Part shown: piece by piece, positions 1 through 8,509 of the stretch | How positions within the stretch are numbered: position 1 is the first letter of the stretch | Layout: every line of letters starts with the position of its first letter | Assembly: GCA_029935705.1 (NCBI GenBank) | Contig: JAOZJU010000008.1 | Coordinates: forward strand, 1-45,438 | Length of the DNA: 45,438 nucleotides | Reading direction: 5' to 3' | Source: Arcobacteraceae bacterium | GTDB lineage: Bacteria > Campylobacterota > Campylobacteria > Campylobacterales > Arcobacteraceae | The notes under the pieces: generated by a model | Told to the model about the DNA's origin: nothing | The model's input: only the letters and a program-made list of their open reading frames with translations | The model's database searches: none | Position numbers and translations under genes: made by a program

Positions 1-1019
1 CCAAAAAGTTTCCAGATTTTGAGTTTGCGATGCCATGGAATATCTCTTTTGTGTGGCACTCCAAACTTTTGTTTATAATCCACCACAGCATCTATCATCC
101 GTCCAGCGGATTTGCCGTCTGTGTATGGGTGGTATTGTTTTATGATGGGCTGTCTGCTAAACTTATCGTTTCCGCTTAATATATCAAGCACCTTTTCAAA
201 CACAAGATTTTTGTCTGTCAAGTTTTCCCATAAGATATTGTTTGATATATTGTCCAAAGTAACCACGGGTTTGTCCAATAACATAAACTCATACAGCACA
301 GACGATGTGTCACTTATCATAATATCAGCTAGCAAAAGTAGTGGCGATATATCTTTGATTTTTGATATTATGATGTTTTGGTTGTTTAGTTTTGTATAAT
401 CTTCTATAATATCTTTATCCATAAGGTCATGAAACTTTATAACTACGACAATATTATCTGTATTTGCAAGACGGTTTATCGTATCTATAAGCTTTACAGA
501 CGATGTCAATGATGGTGAAAATGTAGGAGCATACAGCACTATATGTCTGGCTTTGTGTTGTATCAAAAGTTGAGATTTTATCTTTTTTATATCTTTGTTG
601 TTTTTGAAAAGTTTATCCAACTTACACCAACCAGTTTGAACTACTTTGAAGTTTTTATCTATTTTGCTCAATGCTACAAACTTGTCAGTGAAGTATGGTC
701 CTTGAGTTAGATACAGGTCAAAATACTCACGAATCCTAAAATGACCAGACTTCTCACCAGCAAGTCCATGTGATATTTGCACTTTGATACCTCGCAAAAA
801 ATGAGGCACTTCATTGCCAGGGACAATTATAGCATCGCTTTTGAACTTTATTAGATCATCTATATCTGTTGTATATGGTGAATCTTTATATGGAAATTTG
901 TCTAAAATATTTTTTGGCATATACCACAATATATCAAATCCACGATCGCATGCTTCATCTTCAAGTGGTTTTAACATAGCAAAAGCATAAGGCAAATAGC
1001 AAAATAAAATTATCTTCAT
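1..1019 (-). CDS. CDP-glycerol glycerophosphotransferase family protein (3' end cut by window edge)
   Basis: The minus strand is open from ATG at 1019 to the window edge, giving 339 codons with no stop, so the C-terminus lies outside. The protein has no signal peptide. Its second half carries the segment S-D-T-S-S-V-L-Y-E-F followed by a D-K-P-V-V stretch, the nucleotide-sugar-binding signature of the CDP-glycerol:poly(glycerophosphate) glycerophosphotransferase family (Pfam Glyphos_transf). An upstream segment reads VLYAPTFSPS, also typical. Family members transfer glycerol-phosphate or related polyol-phosphate units onto cell-surface polymers. In a Gram-negative organism the product would be a capsule or LPS decoration, not teichoic acid; that is inference. 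Neighbouring genes to the left are not visible. Confidence 0.8.
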   Translation of the reverse strand, partial: MKIILFCYLPYAFAMLKPLEDEACDRGFDILWYMPKNILDKFPYKDSPYTTDIDDLIKFKSDAIIVPGNEVPHFLRGIKVQISHGLAGEKSGHFRIREYFDLYLTQGPYFTDKFVALSKIDKNFKVVQTGWCKLDKLFKNNKDIKKIKSQLLIQHKARHIVLYAPTFSPSLTSSVKLIDTINRLANTDNIVVVIKFHDLMDKDIIEDYTKLNNQNIIISKIKDISPLLLLADIMISDTSSVLYEFMLLDKPVVTLDNISNNILWENLTDKNLVFEKVLDILSGNDKFSRQPIIKQYHPYTDGKSAGRMIDAVVDYKQKFGVPHKRDIPWHRKLKIWKLF

Positions 1020-1108
1020 AAGATATTTTACCTAAAAAAAATAAAATTACAGATACAATTTAAGAGAAATTGGATAATATAGCATATGTCAAATAAAGAT
1101 AAAAAAAT

Positions 1109-1480
1109 ATGAAAATACGAGTCTATTATGAAGATACGGACTTAGGTGGAGTTGTCTATCATACAAACTATATAAAATACTGCGAGAGAGCAAGAAGTGA
1201 GATATTTTTTCAAAAAGGTTTATCGCCACATAAAAACAACAGTTTTTTTGTAGTCAAAAACCTTCAAGCAAACTTCAAACTACCAGCAAAGTTTGGCGAT
1301 ATGTTGGAGGTATCTACAACTTTAGTTAAAATCAAAAAAGCATCTATAATCTTGTCACAAACGATACAAAACCAAAACAATCAAGAGATTTTTGATATCT
1401 CTTTAACTCTTGCTTTTGTCAAAGATGGCAAACCTGTAAAGATACCAAACGATATGGTTCTTTTTTTTAAAAATATATAA
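1109..1480 (+). CDS. ybgC: YbgC/FadM-family acyl-CoA thioesterase
   Basis: This 123-residue single hotdog-fold protein starts with the motif YYEDTDLGGVVYHTNY (residues 6-21), in which Asp11 matches the catalytic aspartate of the 4-hydroxybenzoyl-CoA thioesterase family. Members hydrolyse acyl-CoA thioesters; YbgC of E. coli is linked to the Tol-Pal complex and phospholipid metabolism. No tol or pal gene is in view, so the substrate is open. A weak TACAAT (1054-1059) and a GATAAT-like box near 1075 lie upstream, and no clear Shine-Dalgarno precedes the ATG. The gene converges on ribF with 19 bases between the stops. Length is normal for the family. Confidence 0.9.
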   Translation: MKIRVYYEDTDLGGVVYHTNYIKYCERARSEIFFQKGLSPHKNNSFFVVKNLQANFKLPAKFGDMLEVSTTLVKIKKASIILSQTIQNQNNQEIFDISLTLAFVKDGKPVKIPNDMVLFFKNI

Positions 1481-1499
1481 ACCAAGTATCAAATAGCTC

Positions 1500-2318
1500 C
1501 TATTTTTGACAAGATTCAATATCTTTGTCTATTTGCTCTTTTAACTCTTTTAAATTTTCAAACTTTTTATTTTCTCGTATATAAGATACAAAATTGATTG
1601 TGATATATTTTGGTAAGTTTTGAACCTCTTGGTTTATGATATGTGTCTCTATACTAAAAGCACCATCTGTTGAAACCCTTTTGCCTACAAATGTTATAGC
1701 TTTGTATTTTTTGCCATCGATTGTAGCAGTAGTTTGATATACACCATCTTTTGGCATTATAAACAATGCCACAGATATATTGATAGTTGGCACTAAATCA
1801 GTCGCACCCAACCCCTGTCCTGATACAATTTGACCCGTAATCTCATAGCACCTTCCTAACATTTTGTTTGCTTGGAAAATATTGCCATCTTGGATAAACT
1901 GCCGTATTGTTTTGGAGTGAATTGGTATATTTTGTTCTTTTAACTCATCTATTACTATCACCTCTTTAAAATACAACTTCAAATCATCTATGCCACAGTT
2001 AGCCTCAAGACCAAAACGAAAATCAAAACCAACTACAACTTTAGTAAGATTTGGAAACATCTTTTTCAATCTATTGATAAACTCTTTGCCTGTCATATCT
2101 CTTATGAGAGATAGTGTCAAATAGTATATAGTGTGCGATGTAAACTTTTCTCTATATTTTTTTGGTGTTAAGTTTGCAAAACCATTGTCAATGACCAATA
2201 TCGCTCCAGATTTGTCCAATTTTTCAAAAAGTTTTTGATGGGCTTTGTGCATTCCATCAAAACCTCCTATAGCAAAAGTTGTGATATTTTTATCTTTTAA
2301 ACCAGTAAAATGTCTCAA
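1500..2318 (-). CDS. ribF: Bifunctional riboflavin kinase / FAD synthetase
   Basis: The 272-residue protein makes FMN from riboflavin and then FAD from FMN in the cytoplasm. The N-terminal nucleotidyltransferase domain shows the GGFDGMHKAHQKL motif (residues 18-30; a G-x-F-D-G-x-H-x-x-H pattern). The C-terminal riboflavin kinase domain includes the G-x-G-L-G-A-T-D-x-x-P-T-I-N segment that binds flavin and ATP. It is a little shorter than the E. coli enzyme (about 313 residues). The start is TTG and lies inside the 3' end of tlyA (29-base overlap), so translation is probably coupled. It is the last gene of the leuC-tlyA-ribF block. Confidence 0.93.
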   Translation of the reverse strand: MRHFTGLKDKNITTFAIGGFDGMHKAHQKLFEKLDKSGAILVIDNGFANLTPKKYREKFTSHTIYYLTLSLIRDMTGKEFINRLKKMFPNLTKVVVGFDFRFGLEANCGIDDLKLYFKEVIVIDELKEQNIPIHSKTIRQFIQDGNIFQANKMLGRCYEITGQIVSGQGLGATDLVPTINISVALFIMPKDGVYQTTATIDGKKYKAITFVGKRVSTDGAFSIETHIINQEVQNLPKYITINFVSYIRENKKFENLKELKEQIDKDIESCQK

Positions 2319-2997
2319 TATTTCCCCTCTTTCCTTTTAAAGCACTTTGTGCTTTTTTGTTTAAAATCCAGCCTAAACTCTCTGCTTTTGACTCAAACTT
2401 CTTTTGTGATGCTGTTATTTTTAACTCATCTACTACTACCCCTTTTGCATCTCTTTTGGCATCTTTGCCAACTTCAAACTGTGGTTTGTATAGCAGTATC
2501 AAGTTTTTGTAAAAAAACTCATCAAGTTTCTCTATGATATTAAACAAACTTATAAATGACACATCACACACTACTATATCGTATAGTTTGTAACTTGAAA
2601 ACTCTCTTATATCTATATTTTCAAAAACCTCTATTTTTGGGTTTTGTCGGAGTTTTTGGTCCAATTGCCCTACTCCAACATCCACACAATCTATTGACAA
2701 TATTTTATTATTTAACAACACTTCACTAAAACCACCAGTCGATGAGCCTATATCCAAGGCGGTTTTATCTTTTATATCTATATCTATATCATATAAAAAT
2801 TGCTGAAGTTTATTGCCAGCACGAGAGACAAACATATCTTTATCGTCTATTGCTATATCGCTATCTTCTGTAACTCTCATAGAGCTTTTTAAAACTATCT
2901 TGCCACCTATTGTAACTTTGCCATTTTTGATAAGCTCTTTGGCTTTGTTTCTGCTTTTTATATTCTGTTTTAAACTTAAAAAATTATCCAATCTCAT
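2290..2997 (-). CDS. tlyA: TlyA-type rRNA 2'-O-methyltransferase (hemolysin A family)
   Basis: An S4 RNA-binding domain (start MRLDNFLSL, then SRNKAKELIKNGKV) is followed by an FtsJ-like Rossmann methyltransferase domain with the SAM loop ALDIGSSTGGFSE and a CDVSFIS segment, then KPQFE. TlyA enzymes methylate ribose 2'-OH groups in 16S and 23S rRNA and affect capreomycin sensitivity; the 'hemolysin' name is historical. I chose ATG 2997, which gives the canonical MRLD start and 235 residues; an in-frame GTG at 3006 would add three residues. The start lies inside the end of leuC and the end overlaps ribF by 29 bases. A short in-frame hexanucleotide repeat near 2772-2790 encodes Asp-Ile-Asp-Ile-Asp-Ile. 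Confidence 0.9.
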   Translation of the reverse strand: MRLDNFLSLKQNIKSRNKAKELIKNGKVTIGGKIVLKSSMRVTEDSDIAIDDKDMFVSRAGNKLQQFLYDIDIDIKDKTALDIGSSTGGFSEVLLNNKILSIDCVDVGVGQLDQKLRQNPKIEVFENIDIREFSSYKLYDIVVCDVSFISLFNIIEKLDEFFYKNLILLYKPQFEVGKDAKRDAKGVVVDELKITASQKKFESKAESLGWILNKKAQSALKGKRGNIETFYWFKR

Positions 2998-4252
2998 TTG
3001 GGTCACTTATATATCCGCTTATAGCACTATATGAGGCCACTGCTGTGTTGGATAGATATACTTTTGAAGTTCTGCTACCCATTCTGCCTACAAAGTTTCT
3101 ATTTGTCGTAGATATACATACTTCGCCATCGCCCAATATGCCCATATACCCGCCTAAACATGCTCCGCATGTAGGGTTGCTCACTACCGCACCTGCATCT
3201 ATGAGTTTGTCTATATAACCCAATTTTTGGGCAGTTTGCAAAATCTTTTGAGTGCCTGGGGTTACTATCATTCTGGTGTGTTTTGCTATTTTTTTGCCCT
3301 CTAAAATCTTTGAAGCTGTTTTAAGGTCGCTTAATCTTCCGTTGGTACAACTGCCTACAAATACTTGGTCTACTTTGATATGGTCTTCAACTGCTTTTGA
3401 TATGCTCTTGCCGTTGTCTGGCAAAAACGGATATGCTACTACTGGCTGTAATTGATCAAGATCTATTTTGATAGTTTGACAATAGTTAGCATCTTTGTCA
3501 CTATAAAACTCTTTTGGCTGATCTCTTAGATTTTTATCTTTTAAAAACTCTCTTGTGGTATCATCTACAGCTATTATGCCACTTTTTGCTCCAGCTTCAA
3601 TCGCCATATTGCACAAACTAAATCTATCATCCATTGACAAATATTTTATAGCACTACCTGTAAACTCCAATGCTTTATATAGTGCTCCATCAACTCCTAG
3701 TACTCTTATGACTTCAAGTATCAAATCTTTGCCAGATATATATTTGCCAGGCTTTCCATCAAATATCACTTTGATAGTTTGTGGCACTTTAAACCAGTTT
3801 TTGCCAGTTATCATAGCATATGCCAAATCAGTGCTACCCATACCTGTAGCAAATGCCCCAAGAGCTCCGTGTGTACATGTATGGCTATCTGCACCTATGA
3901 TAACATCACCTGGTATTATCAAACCCTTTTCTGGCAACAAGGCATGCTCTATGCCCATATCTTTTTCATCAAAAAAGTTTTTCAAGTTATGCTTATAGGC
4001 AAACTCTCTACTAATTTTTGCTTGATTTGCAGATGCTATATCTTTTGCTGGTATAAAATGGTCAAGCACCAGACTAAAGCCGTCTGGATTTGATAGTTTT
4101 GTCGCACCACTATCTTCAAATGCTTTTATAGATATAGGAGTGGTTATGTCATTGCCTATGATCATATCTATAGGTGAGGTGACAATATCATCGGCATAAA
4201 CCTTTTTGCCAATATGTGAGCTGAAAATTTTTTCTGTGATAGTTTGAGCCAT
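2984..4252 (-). CDS. leuC: 3-isopropylmalate dehydratase large subunit
   Basis: The 422-residue protein belongs to the aconitase superfamily and isomerises 2- to 3-isopropylmalate in leucine synthesis, together with LeuD (not in this window). The three [4Fe-4S] ligands are visible: Cys302 in SCTNGR, and Cys362 and Cys365 in TCGACLGG. The ADSHTCTHGALGAFATGMGSTD block (from residue 121) is a family signature. Length fits the short LeuC/HacA type of about 420 residues. A minus-strand TATAAT (4273-4278) and an AAAGGA Shine-Dalgarno precede the ATG, so this gene probably heads the leuC-tlyA-ribF operon. HacA-type homoaconitase is an alternative, but LeuC is far more likely in this lineage. Confidence 0.92.
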   Translation of the reverse strand: MAQTITEKIFSSHIGKKVYADDIVTSPIDMIIGNDITTPISIKAFEDSGATKLSNPDGFSLVLDHFIPAKDIASANQAKISREFAYKHNLKNFFDEKDMGIEHALLPEKGLIIPGDVIIGADSHTCTHGALGAFATGMGSTDLAYAMITGKNWFKVPQTIKVIFDGKPGKYISGKDLILEVIRVLGVDGALYKALEFTGSAIKYLSMDDRFSLCNMAIEAGAKSGIIAVDDTTREFLKDKNLRDQPKEFYSDKDANYCQTIKIDLDQLQPVVAYPFLPDNGKSISKAVEDHIKVDQVFVGSCTNGRLSDLKTASKILEGKKIAKHTRMIVTPGTQKILQTAQKLGYIDKLIDAGAVVSNPTCGACLGGYMGILGDGEVCISTTNRNFVGRMGSRTSKVYLSNTAVASYSAISGYISDPNEIG

Positions 4253-4272
4253 ATAGTTTTTCCTTTGATGAC

Positions 4273-4278
4273 ATTATA
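4273..4278 (-). promoter_or_regulatory. Candidate -10 box for leuC-tlyA-ribF
   Basis: The minus strand reads TAGTATAATG here, a consensus TATAAT. It is 20 bases upstream of the leuC ATG and followed by AAAGGA as ribosome binding site. No clear -35 is seen, as is usual for sigma-70 promoters of Campylobacterota. Confidence 0.6.
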
Positions 4279-4361
4279 CTAAAATAAACTTATGAAAAGT
4301 TGCATATCTATATTTAAAAGAGTTTTGATTTCAAATAGTAGTTTATAAAACAATAAGTTGC

Positions 4362-6575
4362 TTAAAATTTTATAATCTTTGCTCCATAACCACCCATACT
4401 CATAGGAGCATCTTCATATGTTGAAATAGCTGGATATTCGTCTAAAAACTCTTTAACTACTCTAGAGAGTTTGCCCTCACCTATGCCGTGATAGACAAGC
4501 ACCTCTTCAATGCCATTTAACAAACTATCACTTAAAAACTTATCAAGTTTTTCTATAGCTTCTAAAGCTCTTAATCCATGCAGGTCAAGTTTGATAAAAC
4601 CCTCTTTTGGTTTTTCTAACTTTAAGCTTATATTTTTTTTGACGATTGGCTTTGTTTTGCTGTTTGATATTGTTAGCTTGTCTATATCTATTTGAAGTTT
4701 TATGCCATCATCTGTCCATACTATAGCTTTTTTGCCTTTTTTAGATATTAGTTCCCCTTTTGTGTTATGGTAGGAGACTCTTTGACCTATCTTTGGTATT
4801 TGATGATCTTTGTTTTTTCTTATTTTTATATCTTTTAATTTTTTTGAAGTTTCGTTCAATGCCCTATGTCTATCAGCCATACTCATATCTTTGTTTATCT
4901 TTTTTGCACTATCTATTAGATCATTGTACTGCTGTTTTAACTCTTTGATAAGTTTTGCTTGTAAGATGCTATTTTGTTCTTTTTGTTCAATAAGTTGTTT
5001 GTTGATGGTATGTTGTTTGTTGATCTTCTCATCAAGCTCTTTAATCTTTTGCCTCATTTGTTGTTCAAATTTGGCACTTTTTGTTATAAGTTCGTTTAGA
5101 TTTTGTTGATCCTCTCCATAAACTTTTTTCGCTTCTTGGACTATATGTTGTGGCACATTATATCTACTTGCGGTCTCAAAAGCATATGATTTTCCTATAG
5201 TGCCAGTTAGAAACCTATATGTTGGAAGCTCTTTGTTTTCATCATATATAGCAGCTACAAGTTGGGTTTGTGTATGACTTGATAACAACGATGCCAATCT
5301 TTTGTGGTGTGTGGTTATTACTATTTTGTTATTTTTTGCTTCAAGTTGTTCTACTATTACTTTAAAAAGAGATGCAGCTTCGTCGCTATCTGTTCCTAAC
5401 TCTATCTCATCTACTCCTATTAACATATCTTTTTTGTCAAATAGTTTTGAAAATTGCAACATCCTACCAGCAAATGTAGATATATCATTTTTGACATTTT
5501 GAGGGTCATCAAGTATCGCTTTGATATCTTTAAAGCTTGATAAAGAGGAGTTTATATGACAACTATATGGCACAAGATATTTGCTCATAAAACAAGCACT
5601 CAAGATAGATTTAAGAAGCATTGTTTTTCCACCTGCATTTACTCCTGTTATTATGATGATATTTTTATCAAAATCTATAGATATAGGGGTTGGATTTGAT
5701 ATAGCTGGATGTTCAAATGACAAAAGTGAGTTTTTGTTCTGTTTTGATGGCAATATAAAATTGTTGTCATAAATTTTCGCAAAATTAACTCGTGCTATAT
5801 AGTGGTCAAACCTATCAAACTGTTTGTTGATATAGTTGACAAAGGCTCTGTGTCTATATAGTATATTTGAAAACTCTTTAGATATATGCCACAAAAGCTC
5901 CTCTTTTTTGTCTAAAAGATTACTTCTTTGTTCTTTTAGTTTCAAAACAGAATTTGGCACAATATAAAAAAACCCATTTTGACTTCTATCTATAATTTTT
6001 GCTTTTATAACTGCCATAAAACCACCTCGCACCATGATAGTTTGTTCGTTTTGTACAAGATGCAACGATCTATCTACAAGATATGGCGAGAGTGATTTTT
6101 CATTGGTGCTTTGGTATAGGTGTTGTTTGATATTTCTCTTATTTATCTCTAAACTATGGTTTATATGGTCAAGCTCTTCGTTAAAACCGATATTTATCGC
6201 ACCATCGTTGTCAAAATTTTGTGCTATATTGGATATCTCAAGTGGCAAAACTATATCATCAAACCATTTTGACAATCTACCATCAAGAGAAAAATCTTTT
6301 AGGTATTTAAAATAGTTTACTATCTTTATAAACTCATAGGTCATCTCAAGGTTTATGATAGATTTTTTATCTATTGATTTGATCATATCATCAAGATTTT
6401 TTATCTTTGGTGGAGTTTTAAACTCTTTTTTGGATATCTCATCTATTAGCTTAAAATGTATAGATATATCACCACCAATTACTATTGATTTCTCTCTAGC
6501 AAACTGCTCTTTTAGCTCATCTATATATGCCTCAAGGTCAAGCTGTCTTGCAATATGCCCTAAGCTATCTGTCAA
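4362..6575 (-). CDS. mutS2: MutS2 endonuclease / recombination suppressor with Smr domain
   Basis: The 737-residue protein has a MutS-like core and ABC ATPase domain with Walker A GVNAGGKT (residues 311-318), an ABC signature region and the D-E-I-E-x-G-T-D Walker B type segment. A long coiled coil (about 480-600) follows, then a C-terminal Smr nuclease domain (about 650-737) with DLHG and the H-G-I-G-E-G loop. MutS2 suppresses homologous recombination (shown in H. pylori) and also rescues collided ribosomes in Bacillus subtilis. It lacks the MutS mismatch-recognition domain, as expected. The start is TTG and overlaps the stop of the upstream small gene by four bases (TTGA), so the two are translationally coupled. 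Confidence 0.93.
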   Translation of the reverse strand: MTDSLGHIARQLDLEAYIDELKEQFAREKSIVIGGDISIHFKLIDEISKKEFKTPPKIKNLDDMIKSIDKKSIINLEMTYEFIKIVNYFKYLKDFSLDGRLSKWFDDIVLPLEISNIAQNFDNDGAINIGFNEELDHINHSLEINKRNIKQHLYQSTNEKSLSPYLVDRSLHLVQNEQTIMVRGGFMAVIKAKIIDRSQNGFFYIVPNSVLKLKEQRSNLLDKKEELLWHISKEFSNILYRHRAFVNYINKQFDRFDHYIARVNFAKIYDNNFILPSKQNKNSLLSFEHPAISNPTPISIDFDKNIIIITGVNAGGKTMLLKSILSACFMSKYLVPYSCHINSSLSSFKDIKAILDDPQNVKNDISTFAGRMLQFSKLFDKKDMLIGVDEIELGTDSDEAASLFKVIVEQLEAKNNKIVITTHHKRLASLLSSHTQTQLVAAIYDENKELPTYRFLTGTIGKSYAFETASRYNVPQHIVQEAKKVYGEDQQNLNELITKSAKFEQQMRQKIKELDEKINKQHTINKQLIEQKEQNSILQAKLIKELKQQYNDLIDSAKKINKDMSMADRHRALNETSKKLKDIKIRKNKDHQIPKIGQRVSYHNTKGELISKKGKKAIVWTDDGIKLQIDIDKLTISNSKTKPIVKKNISLKLEKPKEGFIKLDLHGLRALEAIEKLDKFLSDSLLNGIEEVLVYHGIGEGKLSRVVKEFLDEYPAISTYEDAPMSMGGYGAKIIKF

Positions 6576-6898
6576 AACTCTTCTAACCTTATGCTGTTGT
6601 CAAGTATATTTAGTCCAAAACTATGAGATATTTGATCGTCGTTTATATCTTCTACTACTTCAAACTTGATACTGTATGAAACAAACGATATTTTAACATT
6701 TTCTATTTTAACTCTTAGGCTATTTGATATATTTTCAAACATTTTATCTATAAGTTTTGTGGCTCTTTGGATATTTTTCGCCATATTGTCCTCTAACTCA
6801 TCTTGGGACTCTTCAAACTGTACCTCATCAAAAAAGTTTTTAATCTTTTTGATTAGGCTTATCTCATCTTTTAAACTATTTTTTATTTTATCAAACAT
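6572..6898 (-). CDS. Conserved-type hypothetical protein coupled to mutS2
   Basis: This 108-residue acidic, mostly helical protein has no signal peptide or membrane segment. I do not recognise a family. The first 60 residues look like amphipathic helix or coiled coil (repeated K-I-K, F-D-E and E-D-E-L segments); the last 45 look like a small beta-rich domain (VKISFVSYSIKFEVVED). It overlaps the mutS2 TTG start by four bases, so it is made together with MutS2 and may act with it; that is inference from position only. A TGGTACAAT box (6904-6909) sits only five bases before its ATG, so the mRNA could be leaderless if that promoter is used. Confidence 0.75.
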   Translation of the reverse strand: MFDKIKNSLKDEISLIKKIKNFFDEVQFEESQDELEDNMAKNIQRATKLIDKMFENISNSLRVKIENVKISFVSYSIKFEVVEDINDDQISHSFGLNILDNSIRLEEF

Positions 6899-6903
6899 AT
6901 CTT

Positions 6904-6909
6904 ATTGTA
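6904..6909 (-). promoter_or_regulatory. Candidate extended -10 box immediately before the mutS2 operon
   Basis: On the minus strand the sequence reads TATGGTACAATAAGATATG, with TACAAT ending five bases before the start codon at 6898. A usual start site 6-7 bases after the -10 would fall on the start codon itself. The alternative is read-through from the aminotransferase gene, whose stop is 54 bases upstream. Confidence 0.4.
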
Positions 6910-6952
6910 CCATAAGTTTATAAAACTCTTGCAAAATTGTCATTTGTGCTTT

Positions 6953-8122
6953 TTAAAGCTTATCTACAAAGTTTTTAATCCTCTCAATGCCGATTTTAAT
7001 ACTTTGCATATCTGTAGCAAATGAAAATCTAAAATACCCATCAAGTCCAAATGCCGCGCCAGCTACTACTGCCACACCTGTCTTTTGAAGTAGTTTTTCA
7101 CAAAACTTAAGACTATCTTTTTCAATTTTGCTTATATTTACAAATAGATAAAATGCCCCATCTGGTTTTAGCACTGAGATATTTTCTATATCATTAAATA
7201 GCCTAACAGCTTCATCTCGCCTCTTTTGGAACTGATTTTTCATATTTTCTATATCTTTATCAACTTTACCATCAAGTGCTACAATCGCGGCTCTCATTGT
7301 GATACTGTTGATATTTGATGTGCTTTGACCTTGAAGTTTTTTGATGCTTTTTATTAGAGGTTTGTTTGGTGAAGCAAGATAACCAAACCTCCAGCCAGTC
7401 ATAGCTACTGATTTGCTCAAACCATTTACAGTGATGGTTCGCTTAAACATATCATCACTTATGGAAGCGACTGCTGTAAAATTTTGATTGTCAAATATAA
7501 GTTTCTCATACATCTCATCTGATACAACTGTGATATCTGTAGATTTTAAAACATCTGCTATATCTTGTAACTCTTTTTTGCTATATACTGCTCCTGTTGG
7601 ATTTGATGGAGTTGTGATTATCAACATTTTTGTTTTTTTTGTGATAGCATCTTTTAACTGTTGGGCGGTTATCTTGAAGTTGTTTGTTTCATCTGTCTTT
7701 ATGATGACAGGTTTGCCACCACAATACAAAGCAAGTTCTGGGTATGTCACCCAGTATGGTGCAGGGATTATCACCTCATCTTCATGTTCGATAATAGTTT
7801 GAAATATATTAAATAAACTATGTTTTGCTCCTACAGAGACGATTATATCATCTGCCAAATAGTTAAGGCCGTTTTCTCTTGATAGTTTGTTTGATATAGC
7901 AGTTCTTACAGCTAATGTGCCTGCTACATCAGTATATTTTGTCTCACCATCATCTAAAGCTAATTTTGCTTCATCTTTTATAAGTTTTGGTGTATCAAAA
8001 TCAGGCTCACCAGCACTAAAGCTTAATACATCTTCTCCTTTTGCTTTTAGTTCTCCAGCAAGTTGGGATATTGCCATAGTCATAGATGGTGACAATCTGC
8101 TAACTCTTTTTGATAATTTCAT
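6953..8122 (-). CDS. aspC: Class I/II pyridoxal-phosphate aminotransferase (aspartate aminotransferase)
   Basis: The 389-residue protein is a fold-type I aminotransferase of the Igamma aspartate aminotransferase subgroup; the opening LSKRVSRLSPSMTMAISQLA and the FSAGEPDFDTP segment are typical. The PLP lysine lies in NGLSKSVAMTGWR, and the C-terminal substrate-binding arginine is in the YFRFSFA segment. It would interconvert aspartate and 2-oxoglutarate with oxaloacetate and glutamate; prephenate aminotransferase activity is possible. I start it at ATG 8122 because AAAGGAG lies six bases upstream; a TTG directly before it (8125) is also open. A divergent promoter region separates it from the plus-strand gene at 8187. 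Confidence 0.9.
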   Translation of the reverse strand: MKLSKRVSRLSPSMTMAISQLAGELKAKGEDVLSFSAGEPDFDTPKLIKDEAKLALDDGETKYTDVAGTLAVRTAISNKLSRENGLNYLADDIIVSVGAKHSLFNIFQTIIEHEDEVIIPAPYWVTYPELALYCGGKPVIIKTDETNNFKITAQQLKDAITKKTKMLIITTPSNPTGAVYSKKELQDIADVLKSTDITVVSDEMYEKLIFDNQNFTAVASISDDMFKRTITVNGLSKSVAMTGWRFGYLASPNKPLIKSIKKLQGQSTSNINSITMRAAIVALDGKVDKDIENMKNQFQKRRDEAVRLFNDIENISVLKPDGAFYLFVNISKIEKDSLKFCEKLLQKTGVAVVAGAAFGLDGYFRFSFATDMQSIKIGIERIKNFVDKL

Positions 8123-8154
8123 CAAAAACTCCTTTAGATTTATTTGTTTTTGAT

Positions 8155-8160
8155 ATTATA
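8155..8160 (-). promoter_or_regulatory. Candidate -10 box for the aminotransferase gene
   Basis: The minus strand reads TGTGGTATAATATC, an extended -10 followed 28-33 bases later by the ATG at 8122 with a good AAAGGAG. The same bases read TATTAT on the plus strand (8154-8159), so a divergent promoter for the 8187 gene may overlap here. Confidence 0.55.
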
Positions 8161-8186
8161 CCACAAAATGATAAAAAGGAGACAAG

Positions 8187-8501
8187 ATGCAAATAGAAGC
8201 TTTTGCCAAACAGTTAGGATACGACACAAACGACCATATAATAGAACAGTTTAACAAAATAGTTCAAAAAAACAGCAATATAACCCAACTCTTTGACCAC
8301 ATACTTGATATTCATACTAAACTTAAACATATAAATGGCTTTGTTGCTATATCAAATAGTGTTGATTGTTTGAAAATCAAGTGCGAAAACAGTTCGCCAG
8401 AACTTTTAGAAGAGTTTCATATGATAGTTAGTAAGTTTGCTACAAAATATAAACTCAATATAAAAAAAGTCCCAAATAAAGAGGTGTATTATATCTTATA
8501 G
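8187..8501 (+). CDS. Hypothetical protein upstream of the ThiF-like gene
   Basis: This 104-residue soluble protein has no signal peptide, no cysteine pair motif and no family I can name. It has an N-terminal helical half (to about residue 50) and a C-terminal half with alternating hydrophobic strands (FVAISNSVDCLKIKC, then LNIKKVPNKEVYYIL). A strong AAAAGGAG lies seven bases before the ATG, so the start is secure. It ends eight bases before the ThiF-like gene and is probably co-transcribed with it and tyrA. It has no C-terminal Gly-Gly, so it is not an obvious ubiquitin-like sulfur carrier for the E1 enzyme next door. Confidence 0.8.
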   Translation: MQIEAFAKQLGYDTNDHIIEQFNKIVQKNSNITQLFDHILDIHTKLKHINGFVAISNSVDCLKIKCENSSPELLEEFHMIVSKFATKYKLNIKKVPNKEVYYIL

Positions 8502-8509
8502 GAGAGTTT

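Noticed and set aside
112-399. A plus-strand 95-residue frame
   Set aside because: It is the antisense shadow of the partial glycerophosphotransferase gene, which reads open on the minus strand to the window edge.
2770-2792. Hexanucleotide repeat in tlyA as a phase-variation switch
   Set aside because: The unit is a multiple of three and has only about three copies, so changes would not shift the frame.
3555-3998. A plus-strand 147-residue frame inside leuC
   Set aside because: Antisense to conserved leuC sequence, including the active-site region; no independent support.
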